DNA from: Oscillospiraceae bacterium
Lineage (GTDB): Bacteria; Bacillota; Clostridia; UMGS1883
NCBI GenBank assembly: GCA_022508735.1
Contig: JAFLUQ010000004.1
Location: forward strand, 1-39,069
Direction: 5' to 3'
Length of the DNA: 39,069 nucleotides
A program made the position numbers and the translations under genes. Positions 1 to 8,300 of this stretch are shown piece by piece. Each line of letters opens with the position of its first letter. The stretch's first letter is position 1. The notes beneath the pieces are model-generated. The model was not told the origin of the DNA. It made no database searches and worked only from the letters and a program-made list of their open reading frames with translations.

Positions 1-65
1 TCAGTTGGGAGAGCGCTTGCTTCGCATGTAAGAGGTCAGGGGTTCGAATCCCCTTGTCTCCACCA
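1..65 (+). tRNA. tRNA-Ala (anticodon CGC), 5' end outside window
   Basis: The 3' part of a tRNA gene. A D-arm remnant is followed by an anticodon stem CTTGC/GTAAG around the loop TTCGCAT, giving anticodon CGC (reads Ala codon GCG). The T arm is AGGGG-TTCGAAT-CCCCT, then the acceptor strand TGTCTCC, discriminator A and an encoded CCA at 63-65. The 5' acceptor strand lies before base 1. Confidence 0.93.
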
Positions 66-100
66 GCGTTTTACATTTTAACTTCCTTTCTTTTGAACCA

Positions 101-131
101 AAAACGGCCTTCCTTCAGGAGGGTCGTTTTT
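101..131. terminator. Bidirectional intrinsic terminator
   Basis: A 13-bp stem (AAAACGGCCTTCC pairing with GGAGGGTCGTTTT, two G-T pairs) with a TTCA loop. It ends in TTTTT on the plus strand and AAAA/TTTT on the minus strand. It lies between the tRNA (+) and the XRE gene (-), so it can end both transcripts. Confidence 0.85.
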
Positions 132-149
132 GTCGTAAAAACAAATTAA

Positions 150-359
150 CTACTCCTCGTCAGGCACATATTCCATAAGGTCACCGGGCTGGCAGTTAAG
201 CAGGGCGCAGAGCTTGTTTATGGTTCGGGCATCAATACCGGCTGTCCCATTTTTTAATCCATAATATGTTCCCTGACTTATAATATTCTCTTGCTTCACC
301 CTGCTTGCTGTATACCCGTTTTCTGACAACAATTCAAACATCTTATCGTATTTGATCAC
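150..359 (-). CDS. Small XRE/Cro-type HTH transcriptional regulator
   Basis: A 69-residue protein that is essentially one Cro/C1-type helix-turn-helix domain. It has the usual five-helix pattern, with the recognition helix around residues 27-37 (ISQGTYYGLKNG) and a DARTINKLCALLNC helix at about 43-56. Such single-domain proteins normally bind DNA as dimers. It starts with GTG, 8 bases after AAGGAG. Upstream lie two palindromes 33 bp apart that look like operator sites (405-424 and 438-457), so autoregulation is likely (inference). It sits next to a tRNA 3' end, a common integration site for mobile elements, but no integrase or attachment repeat is visible here. Its target beyond this locus is unknown. 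Confidence 0.8.
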   Translation of the reverse strand: MIKYDKMFELLSENGYTASRVKQENIISQGTYYGLKNGTAGIDARTINKLCALLNCQPGDLMEYVPDEE

Positions 360-404
360 TGTGCCATCTCCTTTTTATCAAAGATGTACAAATTACACAA
401 AATA

Positions 405-424
405 TTTCTCGTAATTACGTGAAA
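405..424. promoter_or_regulatory. Operator-like palindrome 1
   Basis: TTTCTCGTAATTACGTGAAA is a 20-bp palindrome with one mismatched pair. It lies between the XRE start codon and the second copy of the same motif, with centres 33 bp (about three helical turns) apart. Binding by the neighbouring XRE protein is inferred. Confidence 0.6.
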
Positions 425-432
425 CTTTACAG

Positions 433-461
433 TTGCAATTCTCGTAGTTGCGAGATATAAT
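433..461 (+). promoter_or_regulatory. Sigma-A promoter facing right
   Basis: TTGCAA (433-438), a 17-bp spacer, then a perfect TATAAT (456-461). The expected transcription start is about 468. No plus-strand gene follows; the next structure is the hairpin at 507-545. See the short transcription unit. Confidence 0.65.
438..457. promoter_or_regulatory. Operator-like palindrome 2
   Basis: ATTCTCGTAGTTGCGAGATA repeats the core of the first palindrome (shared consensus TTCTCGTARTTRCGWGA). It fills the spacer of the plus-strand promoter at 433-461, the classical position for a repressor to block RNA polymerase. Confidence 0.6.
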
Positions 462-467
462 ATTATC

Positions 468-546
468 GTACCTACACGGTACTGTCGCTAAACAACTCCA
501 TATCGGGGAAACCTTCCGCCGCCGTGGGGCGGCGGGCAGGTTTTCC
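468..546 (+). ncRNA. Candidate short non-coding transcript
   Basis: The promoter at 433-461 would make an RNA of about 80 bases. It begins with a small inverted repeat (GTACC-5 nt-GGTAC, 468-482) and ends in the strong GC hairpin with a TTTT tail. I see no convincing open reading frame with a ribosome binding site. It could be a small RNA, the start of a transcript antisense to the M24 gene, or a side product of the XRE control region. This rests on promoter and hairpin only. Confidence 0.3.
507..545. terminator. GC-rich hairpin after the M24 peptidase gene
   Basis: GGAAACCTTCCGCCGCC pairs with GGCGGCGGGCAGGTTTTCC around a GTGG loop. On the minus strand it follows the M24 stop directly and is trailed by TTT; on the plus strand it is trailed by TTTT. 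T-tracts are short, so efficiency is uncertain. Confidence 0.65.
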
Positions 547-550
547 TCAC

Positions 551-1798
551 TTATTTCCCCATAACAGCTTCAATTTCTTCAATGGAGCGCGGCGTAGCGG
601 CGGAGAGGTTTTCGCAGCCGTTCTCGGTCACGAGGCAGTTATCCTCCAGACGGAAGCCTATGCCCCACTCCTCGCAGTAAATTCCCACGTCCACGCAGAA
701 CACCATGTTCGGCGCGATAGGCATATCCGCGGGAGCATAGACCACGTCATGGGTGTCGTAGCCCACGTGGTGAGCGCCGCCGTGCCAGATGTACTTGCCT
801 ACGTCCTCAAACTTATCACAGAGGCCTATGGACTTTAGCTGCTCAAAATTATATTTACGGACGGTTGCGTCCACATCGCCCATGGCCATGCCTGGCTTAA
901 TTATGCTGAACATATAGTTCGAGGTGTTATAGGCGCACTGATAGAGCAGCCGCTGCTTCTCGCTGAACTTGCCGTTCACCGGCCACCCGCGCGAAACGTC
1001 GGTGCCCACATTGTCCCACACTGCACCAACGTCGTTAAGCACCATGTCGCCGTCCTGCGCCTGACCGCGGTAATCGTAGTAGTGGATGCAGAAGTTATTC
1101 TTGCCAGCACAGACGATAGACGGGAACATGGGCGCGAGCACGCCGTGCTGGGCCAGAGTATAGTCCCAAACGGCTTTGTACTGATACTCATACATACCGG
1201 GTTTTGAGGCCTTCATCATGGCGATTATGCCCTCGCGTGTTATGCTTTCGGCCTTGCGCATGGCCTCTATCTCACATGGCTTTTTGATGGTCCTGAGCAC
1301 GCGGATATGATGATTCAGGTTGCCGATTTTGAGATAGGGATACTTATCCCCGGCAAATTTGGCCATTTTATAGGCCTCTCGGTCCGGCTCGTCAAGGGTA
1401 AGCTTGTTAAGGTCAAGATAGAGATTTTCATAGCAGCCGCTCTCGGCAAGACGCTTGAGCTCAGCGTCAAGCTCGCCAATATAGCGGCAGTTCGATATGC
1501 CGGACTTTGCCAGCACCTCGTCGGCCTTGATGCGGGCGCCGTTCCAGCGCTCGGCATGGGCGTCGGGCGGCAGGATAAACATTGTCTCCTTCACGCCATC
1601 GGGGTCTATTTGCAGCAGCAATGCCAGCCCCTGATACTCAACGCCCGTCATGTAGACAAAGCTGCGGTCGGCAAAAAACGGGTAGTATTCGTCGGCGGTC
1701 TTGCGCGGGGCGCTGCCGCTGAACATCAGTGCCAGACTGCCCTTGGGCAGTCTTTCGGCAAGGTTTTTTCTGTTTTCAATGTGGAATGTTCTGTCCAT
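551..1798 (-). CDS. M24 family metallopeptidase, aminopeptidase P-like
   Basis: A 415-residue cytoplasmic protein with the two-domain layout of Xaa-Pro aminopeptidases: an N-terminal creatinase/prolidase-type domain (about 1-165) and a pita-bread M24 catalytic domain (about 170-410). Family metal ligands can be placed: D256 and D267 (LNDVGAVWDNVGTDVSR), H343 in the HGGAHH motif and E385 in RLED. The fourth position, normally Glu in EPGIY, is Asp here (D370, VDVGIY), so it may bind the dinuclear metal centre differently. Expected role is release of N-terminal residues before proline. It starts 15 bases after the upstream glycoside hydrolase gene with an AAAGGA ribosome binding site, so the two are probably co-transcribed. 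Confidence 0.88.
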   Translation of the reverse strand: MDRTFHIENRKNLAERLPKGSLALMFSGSAPRKTADEYYPFFADRSFVYMTGVEYQGLALLLQIDPDGVKETMFILPPDAHAERWNGARIKADEVLAKSGISNCRYIGELDAELKRLAESGCYENLYLDLNKLTLDEPDREAYKMAKFAGDKYPYLKIGNLNHHIRVLRTIKKPCEIEAMRKAESITREGIIAMMKASKPGMYEYQYKAVWDYTLAQHGVLAPMFPSIVCAGKNNFCIHYYDYRGQAQDGDMVLNDVGAVWDNVGTDVSRGWPVNGKFSEKQRLLYQCAYNTSNYMFSIIKPGMAMGDVDATVRKYNFEQLKSIGLCDKFEDVGKYIWHGGAHHVGYDTHDVVYAPADMPIAPNMVFCVDVGIYCEEWGIGFRLEDNCLVTENGCENLSAATPRSIEEIEAVMGK

Positions 1799-1813
1799 AC
1801 TTGATAGTCCTTT

Positions 1814-4678
1814 CTATTTATTATATATTTCGATGATCCATGTTTGATTTCCGTCGGCCCCAAGCTCCTCCTGTGTAAAGCGGCCGTCCTTTTCTGTCAG
1901 GTACAGGCCGGAAAGCTCAGACCTTATCAGGTAAGTTCCGCCCCCCTGCTTTTCGAGGAACCAGCGCTGATTTTCGCCTCCCGCTGTGCGATAGGCGATT
2001 ATGCCTATGCCCGGGTCGGGATTGTGGTTGAGCACGTCCAGCGCTCTCTTTTCGGTGGAGTCGCCGGCTTCAAACTCGGCGCTGCTCTCCACGATATATG
2101 AACCGGTGAGCGTGTATGTGAAGCTCCAGAGCTGCGTTTCACCGGAAGCAAATTCTGCTGTGGTGAGGGCTTCTACCATTGGCTGATCGGGGCTGTAGCT
2201 GAGCGCCGCGCCGTCTTTGCCGGTGATAGTATACAGAGGCTTCGCTTCTTCGGCCTTCTCAGCCTCCGGCTCGGAGGCTTTTTCTTCAGCCTCGGGATAG
2301 GTCAGCCCGAGCGGCTCGGCCTTGATATTCACGCCGTTTGCCTTTGATATCATTATCCAGCTTATAACCGGGTCAAGGTTTCCGGCTATTGCGTGCTGAT
2401 CGCGAACTGTGGAAACGGTTATCGTGCCGTCGGCGGCGATTATCCCGCTTCGTGATATAACCTTCTGCCCGGCAGCGGGCGCAAGGCCGTCGGCCGCAAT
2501 GTAACCCTGCACCTTGATGTCCACCTTGCGGGCCTTTTCGCCCCACGGGTCATATACTCCCACAAACACGTCATAGGCCTCGCTCGGGTCGACCTCGAAC
2601 TTATATGTCAGTCCGTCGCCCACCTTTCCGCCGTAATCATAGCGGACGGAGCGGAACATATTGCTGTCATCGCGGCGGCCGGAGCTGTTATCGGCAATAT
2701 AGCCCCATGTCTTACCCGTTTTTTCGTCAACGCCATAGGCCTGGTCGGGCACACTGTTAAGAAGCTCGCCGAGGCCGTTTATTACGTCAAATTCCGTCGT
2801 ATTATCTGCGCCGCAGTCGGCAAAGTAGATGAGGTTCTTGGGAATGTTATATATTTCGGCAGTTGTAGTAGTATCGGCAAAAAAACCTTCCACAAAATAG
2901 TGCCCGGGCATATTATAATCTATCCCTGCTCTGCTCCAGTCTACCGGGATATGCGATCTGAATCTTTCACCCTCTGCAAAAATAATGTCCGGGAGCTGTA
3001 CCGTCTCGCCGTATTTAACAAATATTGTATCAGGTTCGATAATCTTAACACCTATATCCTCCAGCGTCCACTCGTCTAACCAGTCTATGCGGATAGTTCC
3101 GTTCTCCTTCACCTCAATGGGCAGCCAGATAAAGCCGCTTTCGTCGTGGTGGGAGGGCCGCCAAGTGTCGGCAATGAAAATAAAGTGGCCTTTTTCGGCG
3201 TCTATGGGCAGGATATATGCGCTTTGACCGCCGTAGGTCAGGTCAGCGCCGTCACCCTTACACGGGTTGCCATGGCGCGTCCACGGGCCGAGAGGGCTCG
3301 GAGCCGTGGCATAGTCCGCCGCGTTAGGATCCCAGCCGGTGCAGCCGCTGGTTATCATATAATAGGTGTTGTTATACTTGAACAGCGCCGGGGCCTCGCG
3401 CCAGCCGCCGGGGATAGCATAGGTGGCCTCGCCCTCGCAGCTCAGGTAGTCGTCGCTCAGGCGGCAAACCGCCAGCGACGAATTCTCATCGGTAGAGAAA
3501 TATATGTAGGCCGCGCCGTCGTCGTCCTGATAAACGGTCATATCGCGCGACATTTTGTCGCCGGGGCGAAAGCTTTCAAGATACTCAAAGGGGCCGGTGG
3601 GGCTGTCGGCCACGGCCACGCCTGCGCGGCTGTAGCCGTACCAGCCGTTGTCGATGTGCATCCACATGACGTACTTGCCTGTCGCCTCGTTATAGAGCAC
3701 CTTGGGCCGCTCAAGCACCTCGCCCACGCGAATATCGCTCTCAGGATACTTTAGCGGCGCTTCGTCGGTACTTTCAAGCATTTCAAGAGCAAGGCCCTCA
3801 TAGGTCCAGTTATAGAGGTCAGAGGAGGAATAGCAGGCCACACCGATGCGCCAACCCCAGCCGGCATAGCGCTGAAGGTGCTCGGGCACCTCGGAGGCTC
3901 CTCTTGCCTCGCCGTACCAATAGTACTTCTGCGTGGCTTCGTCCCAGATAATTCCGCCGCCATGGGCTTGAACAAGGCCGCCGTTCTGATCATATATGGG
4001 AGCACTATTCATGAAGCGATCCCTTTCCGGGAACATGGCGCCGTAGGCCAGAGCAGTCAGCTCCTTAGCACGCGCTTTGTCGCTCTCGCTTCCGTTTATA
4101 AAGCGGTTAATGGCGTCATCATAGTATTTTTCTGCTATCGGAGCCATAAGCTTATTATCAAATTCATCTATATTATTGCGAATGTAATTCAGCATATGGT
4201 CGGTGTTATCGTCGCCAACAGTAACGGGCAATACCGCGGCGAGATCAAGCCTTGTTTCGATAAGCTCCTCAGCTACTTCGGCTGAAACAGTGCTTTGCGA
4301 GCCGTATTCCTCTGTAACTGAAGCAATTTCGCCCTCCCAATAAATAGGAAACTTAGTCAGATTGCGCTGCATAGCCATATACGCCATAGTCCAGGCTTCC
4401 ATGTAAGTTATGGTGTCATTCGGCCTGAATTTGCCGTCATCTATATTTATCACTCCCGCGGCGAGGGCACCCTCGACCATATCAGCATAGCCGTCTTTAG
4501 CGGAAACATCGCTAAAGCTGCCGGAATAAAGCCGTTCGCGAATATCAAAAGCGTCGGCCAGCTTCTCCAAAAATTCCACACGGGTTAAGGCCTCCTCCGA
4601 TCCGAACACCGCTGTCGGCATGGCAGACAGCACCAGCGACAGAGCCATAACAAGGCAGATAATTCGTATTTTTCTCAT
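1814..4678 (-). CDS. Secreted SLH-anchored GH43 exo-beta-1,3-galactanase-like protein with C-terminal ricin-type lectin domain
   Basis: Start chosen at the ATG at 4678 (954 residues), which has a GAGGGAG ribosome binding site and begins a clear signal peptide (MRKIRII then a hydrophobic stretch, cleavage near residue 26). Order: one S-layer homology module (about 28-102) for cell-wall attachment; a helical linker; a five-bladed GH43 propeller (about 220-540) with the AHGGGI and YYWYGE motifs of the galactan 1,3-beta-galactosidase group; an Ig-like segment (about 550-605); a malectin-like region starting at YFADCG (about 615-785); an acidic linker; and a ricin-type beta-trefoil (about 815-954) with three Q-x-W motifs. 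Glu323 (ERPKV) and Glu428 (GWREAPA) fit the family's acidic residues, and Gln485 (YGGQS) fits the Gln that replaces the catalytic base in this subfamily. Likely substrate: arabinogalactan side-chain backbone (inference). Confidence 0.82.
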   Translation of the reverse strand: MRKIRIICLVMALSLVLSAMPTAVFGSEEALTRVEFLEKLADAFDIRERLYSGSFSDVSAKDGYADMVEGALAAGVINIDDGKFRPNDTITYMEAWTMAYMAMQRNLTKFPIYWEGEIASVTEEYGSQSTVSAEVAEELIETRLDLAAVLPVTVGDDNTDHMLNYIRNNIDEFDNKLMAPIAEKYYDDAINRFINGSESDKARAKELTALAYGAMFPERDRFMNSAPIYDQNGGLVQAHGGGIIWDEATQKYYWYGEARGASEVPEHLQRYAGWGWRIGVACYSSSDLYNWTYEGLALEMLESTDEAPLKYPESDIRVGEVLERPKVLYNEATGKYVMWMHIDNGWYGYSRAGVAVADSPTGPFEYLESFRPGDKMSRDMTVYQDDDGAAYIYFSTDENSSLAVCRLSDDYLSCEGEATYAIPGGWREAPALFKYNNTYYMITSGCTGWDPNAADYATAPSPLGPWTRHGNPCKGDGADLTYGGQSAYILPIDAEKGHFIFIADTWRPSHHDESGFIWLPIEVKENGTIRIDWLDEWTLEDIGVKIIEPDTIFVKYGETVQLPDIIFAEGERFRSHIPVDWSRAGIDYNMPGHYFVEGFFADTTTTAEIYNIPKNLIYFADCGADNTTEFDVINGLGELLNSVPDQAYGVDEKTGKTWGYIADNSSGRRDDSNMFRSVRYDYGGKVGDGLTYKFEVDPSEAYDVFVGVYDPWGEKARKVDIKVQGYIAADGLAPAAGQKVISRSGIIAADGTITVSTVRDQHAIAGNLDPVISWIMISKANGVNIKAEPLGLTYPEAEEKASEPEAEKAEEAKPLYTITGKDGAALSYSPDQPMVEALTTAEFASGETQLWSFTYTLTGSYIVESSAEFEAGDSTEKRALDVLNHNPDPGIGIIAYRTAGGENQRWFLEKQGGGTYLIRSELSGLYLTEKDGRFTQEELGADGNQTWIIEIYNK

Positions 4679-4718
4679 TCCACTCCCTCTTTCCCATGCA
4701 AACAATATATCTTATTTA

Positions 4719-4747
4719 ATTTTATCACATTATAGTGATTTTTTCAA
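4719..4747 (-). promoter_or_regulatory. Sigma-A promoter of the GH43 gene with internal palindrome
   Basis: On the minus strand: TTGAAA (4747-4742), 17-bp spacer, TAAAAT (4724-4719). The spacer contains ATCAC-6 nt-GTGAT (4724-4739), an inverted repeat suited to a repressor. The start codon is about 40 bases downstream. Confidence 0.7.
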
Positions 4748-4825
4748 TAGCTATTTTTGCTGTATTGCCTCAGATTCACCTATCCGGGGCACACGGCGTA
4801 TTATGTAGCAAAAGGGGTGAGGGTC

Positions 4826-4990
4826 ATGGGCAGGCGCACAGGGCCAAGGCGCAGCTGCAGCCCGGTTGGAGTAGGCATACTGGCCTTCGTTTTTGGCATA
4901 TTTACGGCAATGATTCTGCCTGTCACTCTGCTTGCCGTTATAGAGGGCGGGCTTATAATCGTGCTGGGTATCATATTATTAAGGAGGTGA
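4826..4990 (+). CDS. Small two-helix membrane protein, upstream of spoVM
   Basis: A 54-residue protein: a basic N-terminus (MGRRTGPRRS) and a hydrophobic region from about residue 14 to 51 that can form two transmembrane helices, ending in LLRR. Start ATG follows AAAGGGGTGAGGG. Its TGA stop (4988-4990) overlaps the AAGGAGGTGA ribosome binding site of spoVM, so the two genes should be translationally coupled. I do not recognise the family. The pairing suggests a role at the forespore membrane during sporulation (inference). Confidence 0.7.
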   Translation: MGRRTGPRRSCSPVGVGILAFVFGIFTAMILPVTLLAVIEGGLIIVLGIILLRR

Positions 4991-4996
4991 CGGCAA

Positions 4997-5071
4997 GTGA
5001 AAATATACGTAGTCAGGCTTCCGAAGGTACTTAACGCCATTGCACGAATGTTTTTAAGAGTCAAAGATTAG
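4997..5071 (+). CDS. spoVM: Stage V sporulation protein M
   Basis: A 24-residue peptide, GTG start, with a near-perfect AAGGAGGTGA ribosome binding site. The pattern MK-[FI]-Y-x-[IV]-[KR]-LPK-[FV]-L-x-x-[IV]-x-R-x-[MF]-L matches Bacillus subtilis SpoVM (26 residues), including Pro9, which shapes its amphipathic helix. In B. subtilis the peptide lies in the outer forespore membrane, senses its convex curvature and helps anchor SpoIVA and the spore coat. It is too short for ordinary gene finders. A strong terminator follows at 5085. The call rests on length, the N-terminal LPK motif and the amphipathic pattern. Confidence 0.85.
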   Translation: MKIYVVRLPKVLNAIARMFLRVKD

Positions 5072-5084
5072 GCATAAGAGAGTC

Positions 5085-5115
5085 AAAAGGGGACTGCCGA
5101 AGCAGTCCCCTTTTT
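5085..5115. terminator. Bidirectional intrinsic terminator
   Basis: Perfect stem AAAAGGGGACTGC / GCAGTCCCCTTTT with a CGAA loop; TTTTT on the plus strand and TTTT on the minus strand. It ends spoVM (+) and the 57-residue peptide gene (-). Confidence 0.93.
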
Positions 5116-5132
5116 CTATGCTCGATTTGCTA

Positions 5133-5306
5133 TTACAGCCAACCCTCGCTTGCACCCATCCAAATTTCAGCCTTTGTTTCGTCAGTGTCAGAAACACTGC
5201 TCATATTGGATTTTTTATTAACCAGATTGGCTGACGCAGCCATCACGTCCGTATCAGGAGTGAGGGTTGTCATCTCAACCTCAGGAGTTTCAAAATACTT
5301 TCTCAT
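5133..5306 (-). CDS. Short leaderless peptide with YFExPxV motif, downstream of giant secreted protein (copy 1)
   Basis: A 57-residue peptide starting MRKYFETPEV, then a polar Thr/Ser/Asp-rich stretch and the end EIWMGASEGWL. It has no signal peptide, no transmembrane segment and no cysteine. The start ATG lies 15 bases after the stop of the 1490-residue gene, behind AAGGAGG (10-base spacing), so it is co-transcribed and should be well translated. A relative with the same start lies at 25810-25989, again directly after a giant gene with the same tail. The form (Lys/Arg-Tyr start, Pro-x-Val, acidic middle, variable end) recalls ribosomal peptide precursors, but no maturation enzyme is nearby. 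Function unknown. Confidence 0.75.
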   Translation of the reverse strand: MRKYFETPEVEMTTLTPDTDVMAASANLVNKKSNMSSVSDTDETKAEIWMGASEGWL

Positions 5307-5321
5307 TTTTATTAATCCTCC

Positions 5322-8300
5322 TTATACTTCTTCAATAAAGTCGAGCTCGCCGGCAACAGTCTCGTCGGCAGCAGCTTCTTCAACCTCAAGAACGAATTCT
5401 ACGTCTTCAAGGTAGATAACAGCCTCAAGAGCCATAGCATCGCCGATCGTTATTGTCTTTCCGTCATTGGATACAGTAACGCCGCTCTTGATATCAGACT
5501 CTTTATCAGAAGCATACTTAATTGTGTCTGCGAATCTTACACCCGCATTGTAAACCTCTGCCTTAAGATCAATGGTGATCGTGTCATCATTATCTGTGAG
5601 GGTCATGAGCAGCTCCGCCTCAGCTGTAAGCTTTCTGTTAGTGAGATAGATACCGCCGTTATTCAGAACCTCCATAGCCTTAACAAGCTGATCCTCTTTA
5701 ATAACAGTATCAGCGTTCTTGGCTGCGAAGTCTGCTACTGCCTGTGCAACAAGGCTGTATACGCTGACAACAGCTGTTGCCTTGCTTTCAACTTCGTCGG
5801 TCACACCAACCGCCTGATAGCTGGCGTTAGTATCGGCAGTGGAGAAGGCCACGCCGGACTCACCGTTAAGCTCGCCAACTACGGGGTTCTCCTTATCGCC
5901 GTTCTTGTAAACCTTCACGCTGTCACCGCTGTAGGTGAAGTCGATAGTGAAGTCTTCAGCCTCATCATCCCAGCCAAGGCTTACGATAGGAGCGGGAATA
6001 GTTGCAGTTACTTCTTTGATCTCATCCTCACTGAGAGCAGTATTGAAGAACATGAAGTTGTCGATAGTGCCGTTGAAGTCCTGATTGTTGCCACGGTTAG
6101 CAGTATCAGTATACCACTGGCCACGACCGATGAGGTTGCGGTCTGTTGCGCCGGCGATCTGATATGCCTGATAGGTAACATTTGTGCCTGTAGCCTGAGT
6201 AACGATATTGTTATCACTGTCTACAGTATAAACTGTTGTTGTCTTTGTAGCAGCGTTATAGCTTGTAACAAGCCAATACTCGCCGCTAAGATATGCTCCG
6301 CCCTGAACCATAAGCGTTGTGCCGCCGGCATACTTGACACCCGCCTGATATCTGTTTCCGTCACGGGTATTAAGTCTGGTAAACATGCTGTTGCCGGAGT
6401 TCATTCCGAAGTCATAAAGTCTGGGATCCTGTCTGTCTGTACCACCGGAGATCTTCTGAACAACGGTGTAGCTGCGAACGCCCTTAAGGAAGTCATGAGG
6501 AACGTTCAGATAGCCGTTTGTATCCCAACCGTCAGCAGTGTTGGCGGTAAGGTCAAGCTTGCCGTTGTCAAAGTTAGCCTTGCTTCCCTTAACCTCGGCG
6601 TCAAGGCCGTTGCCGCTTACGTCGGGAACAATATTTCCGTCTACATTGTTGAAATCATAGTAGAACATAAGGTTCTCGTCCATAACGTCAACCTTTGCAA
6701 GCACGGTCACTGTGAACACCTTAGTGCTGTCGCCGGCCGAGGCTGTAAGAGTTACAACATGATCCTCGCCGTCACGGGTAACAGCGCCGGTAGCATCCAT
6801 AACGCCGTCGCCGTCTACAGTCCAGGTCACCGTCTTTCCGTCAGCCGTCTTAGTGGGAAGAACAAGGTCGGTAACAGTCTCAGACGGAATAGAGAGACCA
6901 TTGATAGTGTCAACACTGTCTTCATCAAACTCCTCGGCCGCGGCGCGAACCTCAGCCTGAGTGAAGGCCACATCGGCAGAGCGGAGATTGGTGATCATGC
7001 CCTCTCCGCCAAGTGTAACTGTGTCGCCAAGAGATACGTTCACGTTCTGCATGGTGGCGTCGATAAGGCCGTTTACATATGTAACGAGCTCAGAGCCGTC
7101 ATAGGTAATTGTGTAGTTGATCCAGCCGAGAGAACTCTGGCCCTTTGTGCCGCCGGTGCCGCCAAGACTGAAGTACCAGGCGGAGTCACTAAACAGATTC
7201 TGGCTCTTTTCAACAACACTGCCAACTGTGAGCTTGGGAGCCACAGCAGCATAATTGTGTGTGTTGTCAACTGTCTGCTTTTCAAGGTCGATCTTAAGGT
7301 TGCCGCTCTTGAGAAGAGTACCTTCGGCAGCCATATCGCTCTGGAGAAGCTCCAGAGAAATAGTGAACTCCTTGCCGGCAGTAATGGGAGCGGTCGCTGT
7401 AACGCCGTCGCCAACGCCGTAAATTTCTTCATCAACGCCGTCAAACTTGTTTACAACCGGAAGCTCCTTAAGCTCAGTTGTTGTCATCATCTGAACGGGA
7501 TAACCCAGACCGCCGTGCTGGTTGCTGTGGATCCAGTAGTAATAGTCACCGTTGAACCAGGTCAGGCGCAGGTCGCCTTCCTCGCTGCCGTTGGAAACGT
7601 AGGGACGGGCGTTATCCTTCATGGAATCCTTTGTGATAAATTCTTCGTCTGCAAGATCGGTGTAACTATCGTTAAGAGTCCATTTTACGATCTCCCAAAT
7701 TCTGCCGAATGCGCCGTCAACAGGAATAGATGCATAAACGATATGGGGATCAGCCTTATCAATGGACATACCGCCGCTGTAGCAGTTCTCAGTAGCGGGT
7801 GTCTGGTGGAAGAATGTGTTGAAGGAGGGATCGGGCAAATCGAAAATGTTCCAGCCACTGCCTGTATATGTAGCATAGTAGTAGTTGTGAACCTTTTTGC
7901 TGCCGTCGATCTTGACCATAGCTATAACAGGGAACTCAACCTTATTTTCACCTTCAACTCTTTCGTCAAGAGCGATCTCCCAAACCCAGTCACGGTAGTT
8001 GGCTGTACGATCTACCACATAATTGGGGTCGGTCTCGTTACCGCTTACAGTGTATACATTGCTCGATTTAAGGTCGCTGAGCTCGTTGCCCTTCATATCG
8101 TAAAGCTTGAGCTCGGGGATGCTGATATAGTTGCAGTAGATGGGGTTTGTACCTACATTGTCAGGATGTGTGCCGGTATAGGTGAGCCAGATCTTGTCCT
8201 TGCCGTTGGAAGCGTACTTGGCATAGGGCCTGATATTGCTGCCCAGAGTGGACTGCACGATCTGTCTGGGCCCCCAGGTAAATTTAGTTGTAAAGCCGTT

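Noticed and set aside
1..550. Attachment site or integrated element at the tRNA-Ala gene
   Set aside because: No integrase, no second copy of the tRNA 3' end and no other element genes are visible; only the XRE gene hints at it.
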